Shown here: positions 28,402 through 38,500 of the stretch, piece by piece
How the letters are laid out: each line of letters begins with the position of its first letter
Position numbering within the stretch: position 1 is the first letter of the stretch
From: a bacterium
GTDB lineage: Bacteria; Bacteroidota; Ignavibacteria; Kapaibacteriales; UBA7675
Assembly: GCA_030430495.1 (NCBI GenBank)
Contig: JAUIKM010000003.1
Location: forward strand, 62,001-126,000
Length of the DNA stretch: 64,000 nt
Direction: 5' to 3'
Made by a program: the position numbers and the translations under genes
Notes under the pieces: model-generated
Told to the model about the DNA's origin: nothing
Database searches by the model: none
The model's input: the letters and a program-made list of their open reading frames with translations, nothing else

Positions 28402-29994
28402 TTACAGTGAGGTCTCGTGCGGCGCAAGGAAAACCGCATTCTGGCGCTCGACGTAGAATTCCCTGTGCAGCGGATTCAGCGTGACTTCCACGCGGCGGTT
28501 CAGCGCGCGGCCCGTCTCGCTCTCGTTGTCGGCAATCGGAAACTCCTCGCCGTAACCAAACGTCCAGATCCGCTCGGGATCGATGCCGAGTTTCTTGACC
28601 ACTTCGTCTTTCACGGCATTGGCGCGGTTCAGCGAGAGCGTCAGATTCGACTCTTCTTCCCCGACGCTATCCGTGTGGCCGACGAGTGCGACGATCGTGC
28701 TCTTGTCGTCGCGCAGCATGGCGCAGACGCGCTCGACGGCGTCCGTGTTCGTGGCGCGCAGAGAGTCCGGACCGGGCAGCGCGTAGGACGCGGTTTTGAA
28801 TTGCACCGGAATCACTTCCATCGGCTTTTCGGGAATAAAGGTCTGGCGCGCCGCGGGAAAATCGCCCGTGCGTTTTTTAACATCTTCATCGCACAGCGTG
28901 ACCGTCACGCGATGCACGCTGTTGGTTTTGCGCGTCACGTACTCAATCACATAGCTGTTGCGCCAGCGATTTTTCAGGTCGTCGAACATCACGCGGAAGC
29001 CGTCGCTGCGACACAGACGGTAAAAACTGCCGCCGCTGGCGCGCGAAAGATCGTTGCGCAGAATCGACTCCGGCGCGTTCTGACCAAAGGCGATAGTGTT
29101 AATCGCAATTCCGCGCTGGAAGGCAATGCCGGCAAGTTTGCTCGGCAGGTTCTGCGGATCGGAGTTCGTGTCCATCCCGTCGGTAAATGCGATAATGTGT
29201 TTAATGTTCTCGTCGCCCAGCGCTTCCAGGCTGTCGAGCCCGACGCCGATTGCGTCATAGAGCGCCGTGGTTCCACCGGAGGGGCCGCATTCGTTGCAAA
29301 ACTGCATCAGCAGGGCCTGGCGCGCGGCATTGTCCTTCAGAGTTTGTTTACTGACGCCGTCCAGCGGATTTGCCACGTTGCGCACATCGGCCGAAAAGGG
29401 AAAAATGCTGAAGCGATCGCCTTTACCGTCAATCACACTCTGTTCGAGCATCAGGAACGTCGCCTGCTGCACATCGCAGACGCGCGCGTCGCCCATCGAA
29501 CCACTGTGATCCATAATCAGCGCCACGTCGAGCGGGCCGCTGCCGCCGTCGATCTCGGTTGTGATCACATCGGCAGGCCCGACTTCGTGTTTGGTCTGGC
29601 TGTCATCGTCGAGCACGCACCAGTTTTTGCGGTCCAGGTTGGAAATAAAATTGCCGTCCTTGTCATAAGCCTGTACGTGCACGCGCACTTTAACACTGTC
29701 TTTACCCTGCAGGTCAAAACCGATGCTGCTGATCTGCAAAGTCATGGTTTTGTCGTCGCCCAGGGAAAAACTGCGATAGGACCGCGTCGATCCGTTCGGA
29801 ACGATCTTGACGATATTGCCGGCGTCGTTGCAGGCGCTGGACGCCGCGGATGTTGGCGTGCCCGAACCGCAGAGATTCTCCACCCACCCGCGCTGGGCTT
29901 TGGCAGACGCGCCGTTCCTGGGCGTGCAGGAAGGCAGGAGGACTAAAATGGACAAAGCTACAGTGCAGTAAAACACTTTGGTTGCCGATAGCAT
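28402..29994 (-). CDS. Lipoprotein with von Willebrand factor A and OmpA domains
   Basis: About 530 aa from the ATG at 29994, which has GGGGAG upstream and opens a lipoprotein signal peptide ending in the lipobox LLPSC. The frame continues to 30159 without support. The VWA domain (about residues 150-350) has the MIDAS motif DHSGS, the threonine in GTTALYDAIG and the IIAFTDGMD segment, so metal-dependent ligand binding is expected. The C-terminal OmpA domain (about 400-520) shows ALVGHTDSVG, SLNRANAVKDEV and NRRVEVTL, giving peptidoglycan attachment. It probably anchors a periplasmic or surface adhesion or signalling complex. The adjoining PD40-OmpA gene suggests joint function. Confidence 0.9.
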   Translation of the reverse strand: MLSATKVFYCTVALSILVLLPSCTPRNGASAKAQRGWVENLCGSGTPTSAASSACNDAGNIVKIVPNGSTRSYRSFSLGDDKTMTLQISSIGFDLQGKDSVKVRVHVQAYDKDGNFISNLDRKNWCVLDDDSQTKHEVGPADVITTEIDGGSGPLDVALIMDHSGSMGDARVCDVQQATFLMLEQSVIDGKGDRFSIFPFSADVRNVANPLDGVSKQTLKDNAARQALLMQFCNECGPSGGTTALYDAIGVGLDSLEALGDENIKHIIAFTDGMDTNSDPQNLPSKLAGIAFQRGIAINTIAFGQNAPESILRNDLSRASGGSFYRLCRSDGFRVMFDDLKNRWRNSYVIEYVTRKTNSVHRVTVTLCDEDVKKRTGDFPAARQTFIPEKPMEVIPVQFKTASYALPGPDSLRATNTDAVERVCAMLRDDKSTIVALVGHTDSVGEEESNLTLSLNRANAVKDEVVKKLGIDPERIWTFGYGEEFPIADNESETGRALNRRVEVTLNPLHREFYVERQNAVFLAPHETSL

Positions 29995-30611
29995 GTTTTG
30001 CTCCCCGGAAACATCAATAGATCGATAGGATACCGCTGCAATCCCCAACCCGATTTTGGTTGTCAGCGTATTAGAAGCCTGCAATATACGCGTAAATGTC
30101 GATGTGTGTGCAGTGTGCAGTCCGTTTCGGGACGCTCGACATTCGGTTCGGCTGTGCACTTCGGATATCCCACAGCCGCGGTTTCTGCAAAAAACTATTG
30201 CGCGTCACGCCAACTTTCCCTATTATCGCAGCACTGCCAAAATGTTAACCATAGTCTACCCGCGGAAATAGTGCGCCGCGGAGCCATACCAGTTTCTGAA
30301 CACACTCCCGAAGTACGGGCGGATTGATTTCACGGCCTTCGGTCGCCTGTGAAAAAATGCGACATGTTGTTCCCAGTGAAAACAGCAACCAGCATGTATT
30401 AAACATGTAAACAGCGCCATTGTTTTATCAACCCTGCTGAGAACCGGCAGCGGCACAAACACGCAGCCCCGCCGTTGTTCGGGTGAAGTGCCGCACATGC
30501 CGCCTGTTTGAATCGGCGGTTCTGTATTCCCGCAATTTTTTCTGTACTACCGCGGCAGCGCCTGCGCAGCCGCCGCATATCCACATTGTATCTTTTACCG
30601 GAGTTTTCTTT
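29995..30611. other. Divergent intergenic region between envelope lipoprotein genes
   Basis: 617 bp between two divergent lipoprotein genes. It must contain both promoters. I did not find a full -33/-7 pair; TATCTTTT near 30588 is a weak candidate for the plus strand. The in-frame extension of the downstream gene (30483-30611) is judged untranslated because the signal peptide and ribosome site begin at 30612. No RNA gene was seen. Confidence 0.35.
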
Positions 30612-31712
30612 ATGCAGAAGTTTACTGAATTTTTTAAGCGACATCAGGCCCGCGCCGTTGTTCTGGCCACGATGTGCATGCTGCTCGTCGTGGCGGCCTG
30701 CGATGACGAAACGACCAACCCGGTCCAGAATCCCTCGGCCATCGGCGACAATATTGAACTGGACGGCCGCGCATTTGTCTATCACCTGGCTCCCGACCGC
30801 TGGCAGCAGACCTCATTTGCCGTGACCAAAGCGCCTGTGCCCGGCGAACAGGAATCCATTCTCTCGTCGGATTGTAGTGTTTCCGAAACCACGGACGGTA
30901 TGCTGATGGTAAGTTATCCGACGCGGGACGGACGTTTTAACTCTTCCCTGATTCCGTATTCCGTCAACAACTACAACGGCCGCATCACGGTTGATGGACG
31001 CCGCGTCAGCACCTTCGGCGATTTCTTTACATCCGACCAACTGCGTGGCATCGCATCCGGCACGGTGACGATCATGACCTATGTGTCCAACGAGCTGATG
31101 GTCGAAGTCGGCGACGCCGTGGAAGCCTGCCCGGTCGACGAGGAGGTCGCCCAGCGCAACATGGAACAGCTGGCCGACAGCGATCAGGAACCGGTTCCGC
31201 AGCCCAAGGAGAAAAAGTGGGTCACGGACAAGGACAGCTGCGTGGAAACCAAAAAAGACGGCTACACGGCTTGCCCCGACCTGACGAAGGACTCCGTCTG
31301 TAAAATCCTCGAAGCCATCAATCTCAAAGACAGCGTCACCAGCACCGGCGACCCGACGGATACGACCAACTGCCACGGCTGGACTTTTACCTGCGGCAAA
31401 GTCTGGATCAACAACGATCAGGTGGATGACATCCTGGAAGACAATGGATACGAGGAAACGACCGACCCCAAACCGGGCGACATCGTGGTGTACAAAAAAG
31501 ACGGTAAAATCACGCACAGCGGCCACGTGCAAAGCGACGGCAACGGCGGGATTAAAATCGAAAGCAAATGGGGTCGCGGCGGACGCTACTGCCACTCCCC
31601 GACTGCGGTGCCGTCCAGCTACGGTACGCCCTGCTACTACAAAAATGATCGACCGGCTCCTCCGGGATCGACCAATCCGGCCAAGGACGACGACAAACTG
31701 AAACAGTCCTGA
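30612..31712 (+). CDS. Lipoprotein with C-terminal Cys/His (NlpC/P60- or CHAP-like) domain
   Basis: About 366 aa from the ATG at 30612, which has CGGAG upstream and starts a lipoprotein signal peptide with lipobox VVAAC. A low-complexity acidic/lysine linker lies near residues 180-215. The C-terminal part contains TNCHGWTFTCGKVW (Cys near residue 253), PGDIVVYKKDG, THSGHVQ (His near 303) and ESKWGRGGRYCHSP. That order of Cys, PGDIV, HSG-V and SKWG/H is typical of papain-like peptidoglycan amidases or peptidases. It probably acts on cell-wall peptides in the periplasm or on a surface polymer. The domain assignment is by motif only. A hairpin terminator follows. Confidence 0.78.
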   Translation: MQKFTEFFKRHQARAVVLATMCMLLVVAACDDETTNPVQNPSAIGDNIELDGRAFVYHLAPDRWQQTSFAVTKAPVPGEQESILSSDCSVSETTDGMLMVSYPTRDGRFNSSLIPYSVNNYNGRITVDGRRVSTFGDFFTSDQLRGIASGTVTIMTYVSNELMVEVGDAVEACPVDEEVAQRNMEQLADSDQEPVPQPKEKKWVTDKDSCVETKKDGYTACPDLTKDSVCKILEAINLKDSVTSTGDPTDTTNCHGWTFTCGKVWINNDQVDDILEDNGYEETTDPKPGDIVVYKKDGKITHSGHVQSDGNGGIKIESKWGRGGRYCHSPTAVPSSYGTPCYYKNDRPAPPGSTNPAKDDDKLKQS

Positions 31713-31753
31713 CGCTCCGGACCTTGCGGAAGTTATTAACGCCACATCTGTTT

Positions 31754-31793
31754 AACAGCGGCTCGTGTACCCACACGGGCCGCCGTTGTTTTA
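31754..31793 (+). terminator. Rho-independent terminator after the lipoprotein gene
   Basis: AACAGCGGCTCGTGT (31754-31768) and ACACGGGCCGCCGTT (31773-31787) form a 15-bp stem with one mismatch, followed by GTTTTA. It lies about 40 bp after the stop. Confidence 0.8.
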
Positions 31794-32679
31794 GACACAG
31801 TCCACAGCCTTTGCACCCAATCAGCTCTTGAGCATTACCCTGCCGAGCACGCGAGGCCGGCAATTACCAACCGATACGCCAGGCGGATATGCACCTCTCT
31901 TTTCGGCAGCCTGCACGTTCGTACGCCATATGTGCACGCTGGTGAAGTCAAGTAACTGAACCAGCCAAAACCGTGTATATTCGCCCCTGATCGCTGTAAC
32001 TAAGATATCCATGACAGGGTTACGCTATCGACGCCGAGGGAACAGCCCGGAAGGTTGCACCCTGTCACACTGCCAAAACACAGTTACAGTTGCAAGATCA
32101 TTGTCCCGGCCAATTTCCACCGGACATGGCCTTGTCTGAAGACAACGCAAAAACTGGAGAGCATAGGACTATTACCCGACAAGTCGGTTAATTTATCCGT
32201 TTCATTGACAGCTTTTGTTAAACGACAGTTGCCGTTCATGTAACAGTCTACCCTCTTTGGCAATTCGTTCGTTCAGCGAACGCGTTCTGCAGTACCATCA
32301 GCCGGCACAGCCGCAGCAATTCAGGACAGCCTGCCCCGAGCATGCCGTCGGGCGGCGCCTTGCCGGGCGTTAAACTCCTGCGCACTCAAGCGCAAGAGTG
32401 GAACAGCACTTAAACATTCTGTTAACAACGGCAGGCGTTGACCGCTCGGGTTGCCGCATGTGCACCGTCGTGTCTTTTCCGGAGAAATTCACACGTGGAG
32501 ACACACGGTTCCGACGCCGTTGTTTAACCGGGGGCATTTGCACCCGGGCGTTACACACCTTCGGACAGTGCCCGGAGTTCACATTACAGCCGCGGGAACG
32601 GGAGGAGAAAAGTTCACTCGCCGTTCCGCTTTCAGACATCATTTGTATTGTTGTTTTATTGATGTACCAAGGACAAATC
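31794..32679. other. Long non-coding stretch before the T9SS cargo gene
   Basis: About 890 bp without a supported gene. The frame upstream of 32680 stays open from 32398 but has no coding character or ribosome site. The region is of mixed composition with several short dyads (for example ACCGGGGGCATTTGCACCCGGG near 32527). A structured leader RNA is possible. I recognise no riboswitch, tRNA or known ncRNA. Confidence 0.35.
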
Positions 32680-35358
32680 ATGTTAACACGATTTTCACTG
32701 TTTGCGGCCGAAGCCCAGAGTAAGGACCGCACGCACCGGAAGGAGACTCTGTCCGGCCTGTTTAAAGTGTCGGGCAGAAAGCTCCGACTGATGTCGGCGG
32801 CATTGGCTTTTGCCGTCCTGCCGCTCCTTTCCGCCGGAGCGACCGAATTGGCCGACACCGAGTATTCGGATATCGGCGGCGGATTTGACGTTCCGATTAT
32901 TGTCAACGACGGTCAACTGCCGACGGAAGTAGACTACGCGGCATGCGGACCGGCGGGCAACACAATGTACTTTACCGACGACGGCAGCATCGACCTGTAC
33001 ATGCGCGGCGTCGAAGGCGGTGCGGCTGTTTCCAGCACGCTCGAACACGTCGGCGCCTCGCCGAGCGTTACTTTCAACGCCGGTATGCAGTTAAACAGCG
33101 TGACGAACTATTTTGGCGGCGAAGGTCTCGATCTGCCGACCGGGGTGTTAAACTACGACAAGGTGACGGTCTCGGGCTTGTACGATCAGACTGACGCCGA
33201 ATTCAGCGCCAACGGGCGTCAATTGATTATCACGTACAACATGAACGGCGGCTCGACCAACCAGGACATCGTGCTGGACTTCAACCTCGACACGCCGCTT
33301 GAGGCAGAAAAACGCAATTACTCGTGGAAACTCAAGGCCTCGCCGTCTTCCGCGGAGCGTTGGATCACGGTACACCCCGCCCAGGTCGTCGTCGGCGGAG
33401 CCGGCATCGTTCTGCGCGAATTTACACTCGACGCCGACGACAATCTCAACCTGGACGTCGACGGACTGGCCGATACGGAAGACGCCGTCATTACCGTCAA
33501 AATCACGCTTGGACCGTTTCTGCTGGAATACGACGCCGTCAATGACAACAACGACAAGGTTGTGGCGGTCAGCACAGCCTACAATTCGGCTCAAATCGGC
33601 GGTGAGCTCTCGGGCGACGACGTCATCATTACGCGTCTGAACAGCGACAAAGACCAGGTGATCTCGACAACCGTTCTGGCCGGTTCGGGCAACGACCGCG
33701 CGTACGGTGTTGTGGTTGTTAACAATGGCGCTTACATCGACGACATTATCGTTTCCGGTCAAACGGATTCGGATGACTTTCCGCAGCTTGGCGATGCCGA
33801 CGGTATCGACGGTTTTGTCATGCGCCTCAATGAGGACGCCAACGGAATTGACGGCGGAGTTAAAATCTCGGAACGCGACCGCGTCGCCGTGCACGACGTT
33901 GCGATCGGCGCGGACGGAGAGATTCTCTACGTCGGCGTTTCCGATAACGACGTGCAGAGCGTCGGCCTGACGGGACTGAACTTCAAAACCGTGCTGCCGG
34001 AAGCACCGGCGGGAGCCACGATGCAAACGTACTTTCTCGGCATTGTGGACGCGGCGGCAAGCAAAATTAACCAGCAGGTGGCCTTTGAAGGTCCGACGAT
34101 CGGTGCGCGTCTGCAGGTCGGCTGCACGCCCGCCGATGGTCCCTGCGCCGGTACGCCCTGCGGCGACGGCCCGGAAGACGAGTGCAACTACACGTCGACG
34201 ATGGACAACATCATCACGCGCCCGTGCAAATCCGGTATCGACTGGATGGACCCGTTCTGGGGCTGGCATGCATTGTGCTGGAAAGAAGCCAGCTCGCCCA
34301 ATCACACGCTGGACCTGACTTTCCCCCCGCCGGTCGGCTCCGTACCGCCGCAACAGGTTGTGCGCGCGCCGGACGCCCAGAAACTCAACGATCTGGAAGC
34401 GACCGAGTTTACGCATACGGGCGGCGGCAACAACAATCCCGGCGGCGACTGGTATCACAACCGCTACGACGACTTCTCAACGCAACACAGCGACATGATA
34501 GTCGAGCTGGCGCTCGGTGCAGCATTCTACCACGAAAAGTGGGGCTCGCCGGTCTACGCCAACCACAACAACTCGACAAATACGTCGGCGGACTTCCCCT
34601 TTGTTGTACAGAAAGTCACGATGGACATCAAGGACGAAAACGGCAATGACGCGAGTCTGTTCGACGTGTGCGACCCCGAGAACTGGACTGCGTGGCGCGG
34701 TGACATGTACGACGCCAACTGCATGTTTGCGGCGCTGGAACAGATCGCCTGGTGCAACTTCGACGTCATCTGGTGGGACAACCCCATGCTGCTTGACGAC
34801 GTGTATCCGCACGACGTCTGGGACACGTTTAAACAAACGCCATGGCTCTCCGTTTCCGGTGTGTACATCGCCGATCCGCCGACGGGTCAGGCGCACCAGC
34901 TCGACAACATTGCCGAGTTCAGTCGCTGCCTGAAAGACCAGGTGATGGGTCTTACTTCTGTTGAAGTCACGACCTATACCGACGGCGCGCTTGAATCAAG
35001 CACGTCCGAAGAAAAACTGATCCCCATGGTCGCTTTCTACGAGGAAGACGCTCCCGCCGCCAACGTGACGGATGTGGACGTCAGCGCACCCGAAGCGCAT
35101 TTTGGCGCTATCAAAGTCGGCCCCAACCCGACGGACGGCATGACGAAGATCAGCTACACGCCGGCGCAACCGGGAGACCTTACACTGGCGATCTATTCGA
35201 CCACCGGTGAAATCGTAGCCACTCTGGACGCAGGTTATCGCGAACACCGCGAGTACACGTTGGACTTCGACGTGTCGACGCTCGCCACGGGCGCGTACTT
35301 TGTGCGTCTGAGCGTGCCGGGCGGTGTGGTTTCCGCTCCGCTGCAGGTTGTTCGTTAA
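32680..35358 (+). CDS. Large secreted protein with T9SS C-terminal sorting domain
   Basis: About 892 aa from the ATG at 32680 (AAGGAC seven bases upstream). A long charged N-region precedes a hydrophobic signal core (LMSAALAFAVLPLLSAGA), so it is exported through Sec. The body has beta-rich segments (about residues 60-450) and a cysteine- and tryptophan-rich central part (about 480-750) with GSVPPQQVV. The last 80 residues, from FGAIKVGPNPTDGMTKISYT to AYFVRLSVPGG, are a type A T9SS sorting domain, which directs the protein through the outer membrane and is usually cleaved. No catalytic motif was recognised. Followed by a strong terminator. Confidence 0.85.
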   Translation: MLTRFSLFAAEAQSKDRTHRKETLSGLFKVSGRKLRLMSAALAFAVLPLLSAGATELADTEYSDIGGGFDVPIIVNDGQLPTEVDYAACGPAGNTMYFTDDGSIDLYMRGVEGGAAVSSTLEHVGASPSVTFNAGMQLNSVTNYFGGEGLDLPTGVLNYDKVTVSGLYDQTDAEFSANGRQLIITYNMNGGSTNQDIVLDFNLDTPLEAEKRNYSWKLKASPSSAERWITVHPAQVVVGGAGIVLREFTLDADDNLNLDVDGLADTEDAVITVKITLGPFLLEYDAVNDNNDKVVAVSTAYNSAQIGGELSGDDVIITRLNSDKDQVISTTVLAGSGNDRAYGVVVVNNGAYIDDIIVSGQTDSDDFPQLGDADGIDGFVMRLNEDANGIDGGVKISERDRVAVHDVAIGADGEILYVGVSDNDVQSVGLTGLNFKTVLPEAPAGATMQTYFLGIVDAAASKINQQVAFEGPTIGARLQVGCTPADGPCAGTPCGDGPEDECNYTSTMDNIITRPCKSGIDWMDPFWGWHALCWKEASSPNHTLDLTFPPPVGSVPPQQVVRAPDAQKLNDLEATEFTHTGGGNNNPGGDWYHNRYDDFSTQHSDMIVELALGAAFYHEKWGSPVYANHNNSTNTSADFPFVVQKVTMDIKDENGNDASLFDVCDPENWTAWRGDMYDANCMFAALEQIAWCNFDVIWWDNPMLLDDVYPHDVWDTFKQTPWLSVSGVYIADPPTGQAHQLDNIAEFSRCLKDQVMGLTSVEVTTYTDGALESSTSEEKLIPMVAFYEEDAPAANVTDVDVSAPEAHFGAIKVGPNPTDGMTKISYTPAQPGDLTLAIYSTTGEIVATLDAGYREHREYTLDFDVSTLATGAYFVRLSVPGGVVSAPLQVVR

Positions 35359-35370
35359 CGTTGTTGTTTA

Positions 35371-35413
35371 CAGGTCCGGCGAGTGTTGAGTCGTTCGCCG
35401 GGCCTGTTGTTTT
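35371..35413 (+). terminator. Rho-independent terminator after the T9SS cargo gene
   Basis: CAGGTCCGGCGA (35371-35382) pairs with TCGCCGGGCCTG (35395-35406), a 12-bp stem with one G-T pair, followed by TTGTTTTA. Confidence 0.85.
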
Positions 35414-35506
35414 ACTCCCGACCGCCACTGACGCCCCATCCCCGTCGGCTGCCCGTGTTTTTTCTGTTTAACCTTCGCACTAACAACCCAACAACGAGGT
35501 ATAATC

Positions 35507-38500
35507 ATGTCCGGTGCAATCCGCATCGCAGGGGCGCTCGTCCTGGCCCTCTTGCCTGTTTTGTTTAACTCTCCCGCCGTCATGGCCGATGAATGCCTGA
35601 CGCCGATCGACTGGATCCCAAAAAACTACGTCTCAAGTCAGGATATGAACCGCAATTTTGTGGACGACGAGATTGACGCGATTCTGAGCGACGACCTTAT
35701 CGACGTCGTGCTGTGTTTAAACGCCTGCGCTGAACAGGCGGACCTGAACCGCTTTGCCAAGGTGGGACAAATCGGCTACCGCAGCCCCTATATTTCACTG
35801 TTGGTGCTGCGCAACGTATCAATCGCCGGCGCAATCGCTCTCGGACAGGACGAACGCGTTGCTTTTGTTGAACTGGAACGCATGTGCGTTCCGGATCTGG
35901 ATGTCAGCATGGCCGCTGCCCGGATTCACACCAGCGCCGAGTATTCGGGCGTCAATGTCGAAGACCAGTTTCCGGGCGTGTACGGAACAGGAGTTAACAT
36001 TGCAATCATGGACAGCGGCGTCGACAATATCAGCGCTGAAAACCCGGACGGTCACGCGAGCTTTCCCGCCTGGAAATTTATCGGCGGCTACGATGCGGAA
36101 ACGGATACAGAAGGCGATCCGGAAGACCTCAACGGTCATGGCACACACGTGGCCGGCATTGCTCTCGGCACCGGCGACCCCGGCGGCGTTTTCCGCGGTG
36201 CGGCCCCGGGCGCCGGCCTGATCGACATCAAAGCGATACCCGGCACAACGGAAGAGGTACTGCGCGCGCTTGACAAGGTGATCGAACGACGCGTGGACTG
36301 GAGCATCGACATTATCAACTGCAGCTGGGGCCAGGAAGGCACGCCAACCAACGGCACCGATGCAATCTCCCAGACGGTAAACAGGCTGGCGCGCGCCGGC
36401 GTACTCGTCGTCACGTCCAACGGCAATGACGGGACAACGTATCGACAGACGCCGCCCGCATCTGCCGACATGGCTTTTTCCGTCGCCAATGCCACCGACA
36501 ACTCAACGATCGACCGCGGCGACGACTACATCTACGGCTCTTCCACGCGCGGGCCGCGCCAGAACGACGGCGACGGCGTCACTCAGGATGAACAAAAACC
36601 CGACGTCGCCGCACACGGTCGTTTTATCACCGCGCCTGAGAACCTCGACCCCGACGACTTTGACGAACGCAACGGCGGTTCCAGCCAGGCCAGCCCGCAC
36701 GTGGCCGGTCTCGCGGCCCTCATCAAGGAAGTTAACCCCTACATGGACAATGAATCGATCAAGGAACTGATCCGGCAGACGGCGGAAGACAAGGGCGATC
36801 CCGGTTGGGATGGAGACTGGGGGCACGGTCTCATCAACGGATTTGCGGCTGTCGATCAGGCGGCCAACGGGCTGACGACCGACCTCTACTTCACCGACTT
36901 CTGCAACCACCCCTGGAACAATATCTGGTGGATTTCCAACGACATTCAACTCGTTAATCCGCAGATCGTCGAAGGCACGCAAAACTGGGTACGCGTCAAG
37001 GTGAGGAACGCCGGGCCGGCCACCGCCTACAATTTCGGAGTACGCCTGGGTGTTAACAACTTCTGCAATTCCACGGCGGACTTTGAAATCGGCTACGTCG
37101 TGGTGCCTTCACTCGCTCCGGGCTGGCAGACGTTTGTTCAGTTTGAATGGACGCCGGAGGTCGACGGCCTCGATCCATCCACGGTTATGGCCGACCTCCA
37201 GGCCAACATTATCTTTCCCGGCGATACGGACGGCAGCAACAACTGCGCCCAGCGCAACATCCAGATTCAACAAACGCACTCCCCCGCCGTTTTCACCATG
37301 CGCGCCGTCAATCCCACCAGTGAAGATGCCGACATAGAAATTACAACCGATCCCGGCGCAGATGAACTGGAGTTGATCGGCTGGAATATTAACATCGACC
37401 GGCCGTCCTTTGTCCTCGTCAAGGATGACTGCCCCGTTACGGTCGTCATGGAAATGGAAGCCGCCGGTTTAAGTCCGGTTGATGAAGTTCCCGTCGACGT
37501 CCAGGTGATGCAACAAACCGCCGACGGGCCACAGTCGCTCGGCGGCGTGCGCCTGATAGCCCAGAATCGCAACGGCACGCCGCGCCCGCCGGATGTTAAA
37601 CACTTCGACGGTTTGCGCTGCGAAGCGCTGGGGCAGGCCAGGCTGCACACCCGCCCCGACGTCCTGATTATGCGCGAAATGAATGGCGGCGGCGACGACG
37701 GCGTTGAGATACGCCTGGGCCAGGCCCGACACTGGAGCGGCGCGATCGAGTCTTTTGATCCCGCCCTGTTAACGGATGGACAGTATGTTAAATTCTCGGC
37801 TGTCGGTTCAATGGACGGCGGCGCAGCCGACCAGACGATCGCAGAACTGACGTTTGAGGATGAACAAAACTATCTGGTCCTTCAACAACACTACGGCCCC
37901 GTGTCCTCTTCGGACCTGACCGTTCTGGTCTACAATGACGGCGCGTTCATTTACTCTGACTTTGACAACGACGGCGAAGCGGCGCACATCCAGGCCGATC
38001 TGGCCGACGCACTGATCACTCCCTGCATCGGGCTCGGCGGCGAAATTTACAGCCGCGTACAATTTCCGGACGCCGTGCCAATGGAAATTCACGGCCAGAG
38101 CGTTAAAACTGTTAACGGCGACGAGCTGCTGCTGCGTTGGGAAGATGTCAACTTCGCACTTGACTACCTGGCGACCGCCCGGATCGCGACGGACGGCCCG
38201 TCGGAACTTCACATGACGCGGCAGAGCGCCGGCGCATTCGACCGCACGATCACGCCGCACGGCAATCCGCGGCTGACCTTCCTGGAGGGCGGCTCAAAAG
38301 TACAGACCTCGGCACTGCACATGCGCAAGACGCTCGGCATTAACGTGCAAATCGACAACTCTTCGTTCGGCGACGTCGGCTGGCAAACTATTGCGGCCGA
38401 CGACCTGGCCGACGGCGCGCATCTGGCGCTCTCGGCCGACGGCACCTTCACGACTTCCGGCGCGCGCACTCTGGGTTCGCTGCGCATTCAGCCGGAGGAA

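Noticed and set aside
28417-29946. 509-aa plus-strand open frame opposite the VWA-OmpA gene
   Set aside because: It lies antisense to a clear lipoprotein gene, has no ribosome site or motif, and arises from the codon bias of the real gene.
31978-32070. Possible riboswitch near 32034
   Set aside because: Paired segments are present, but none of the known riboswitch consensus sequences can be matched by eye.
33148-34458. 436-aa minus-strand open frame inside the T9SS cargo gene
   Set aside because: Antisense shadow of a GC-rich gene with strong third-position bias; the sense protein has a signal peptide and a sorting domain.
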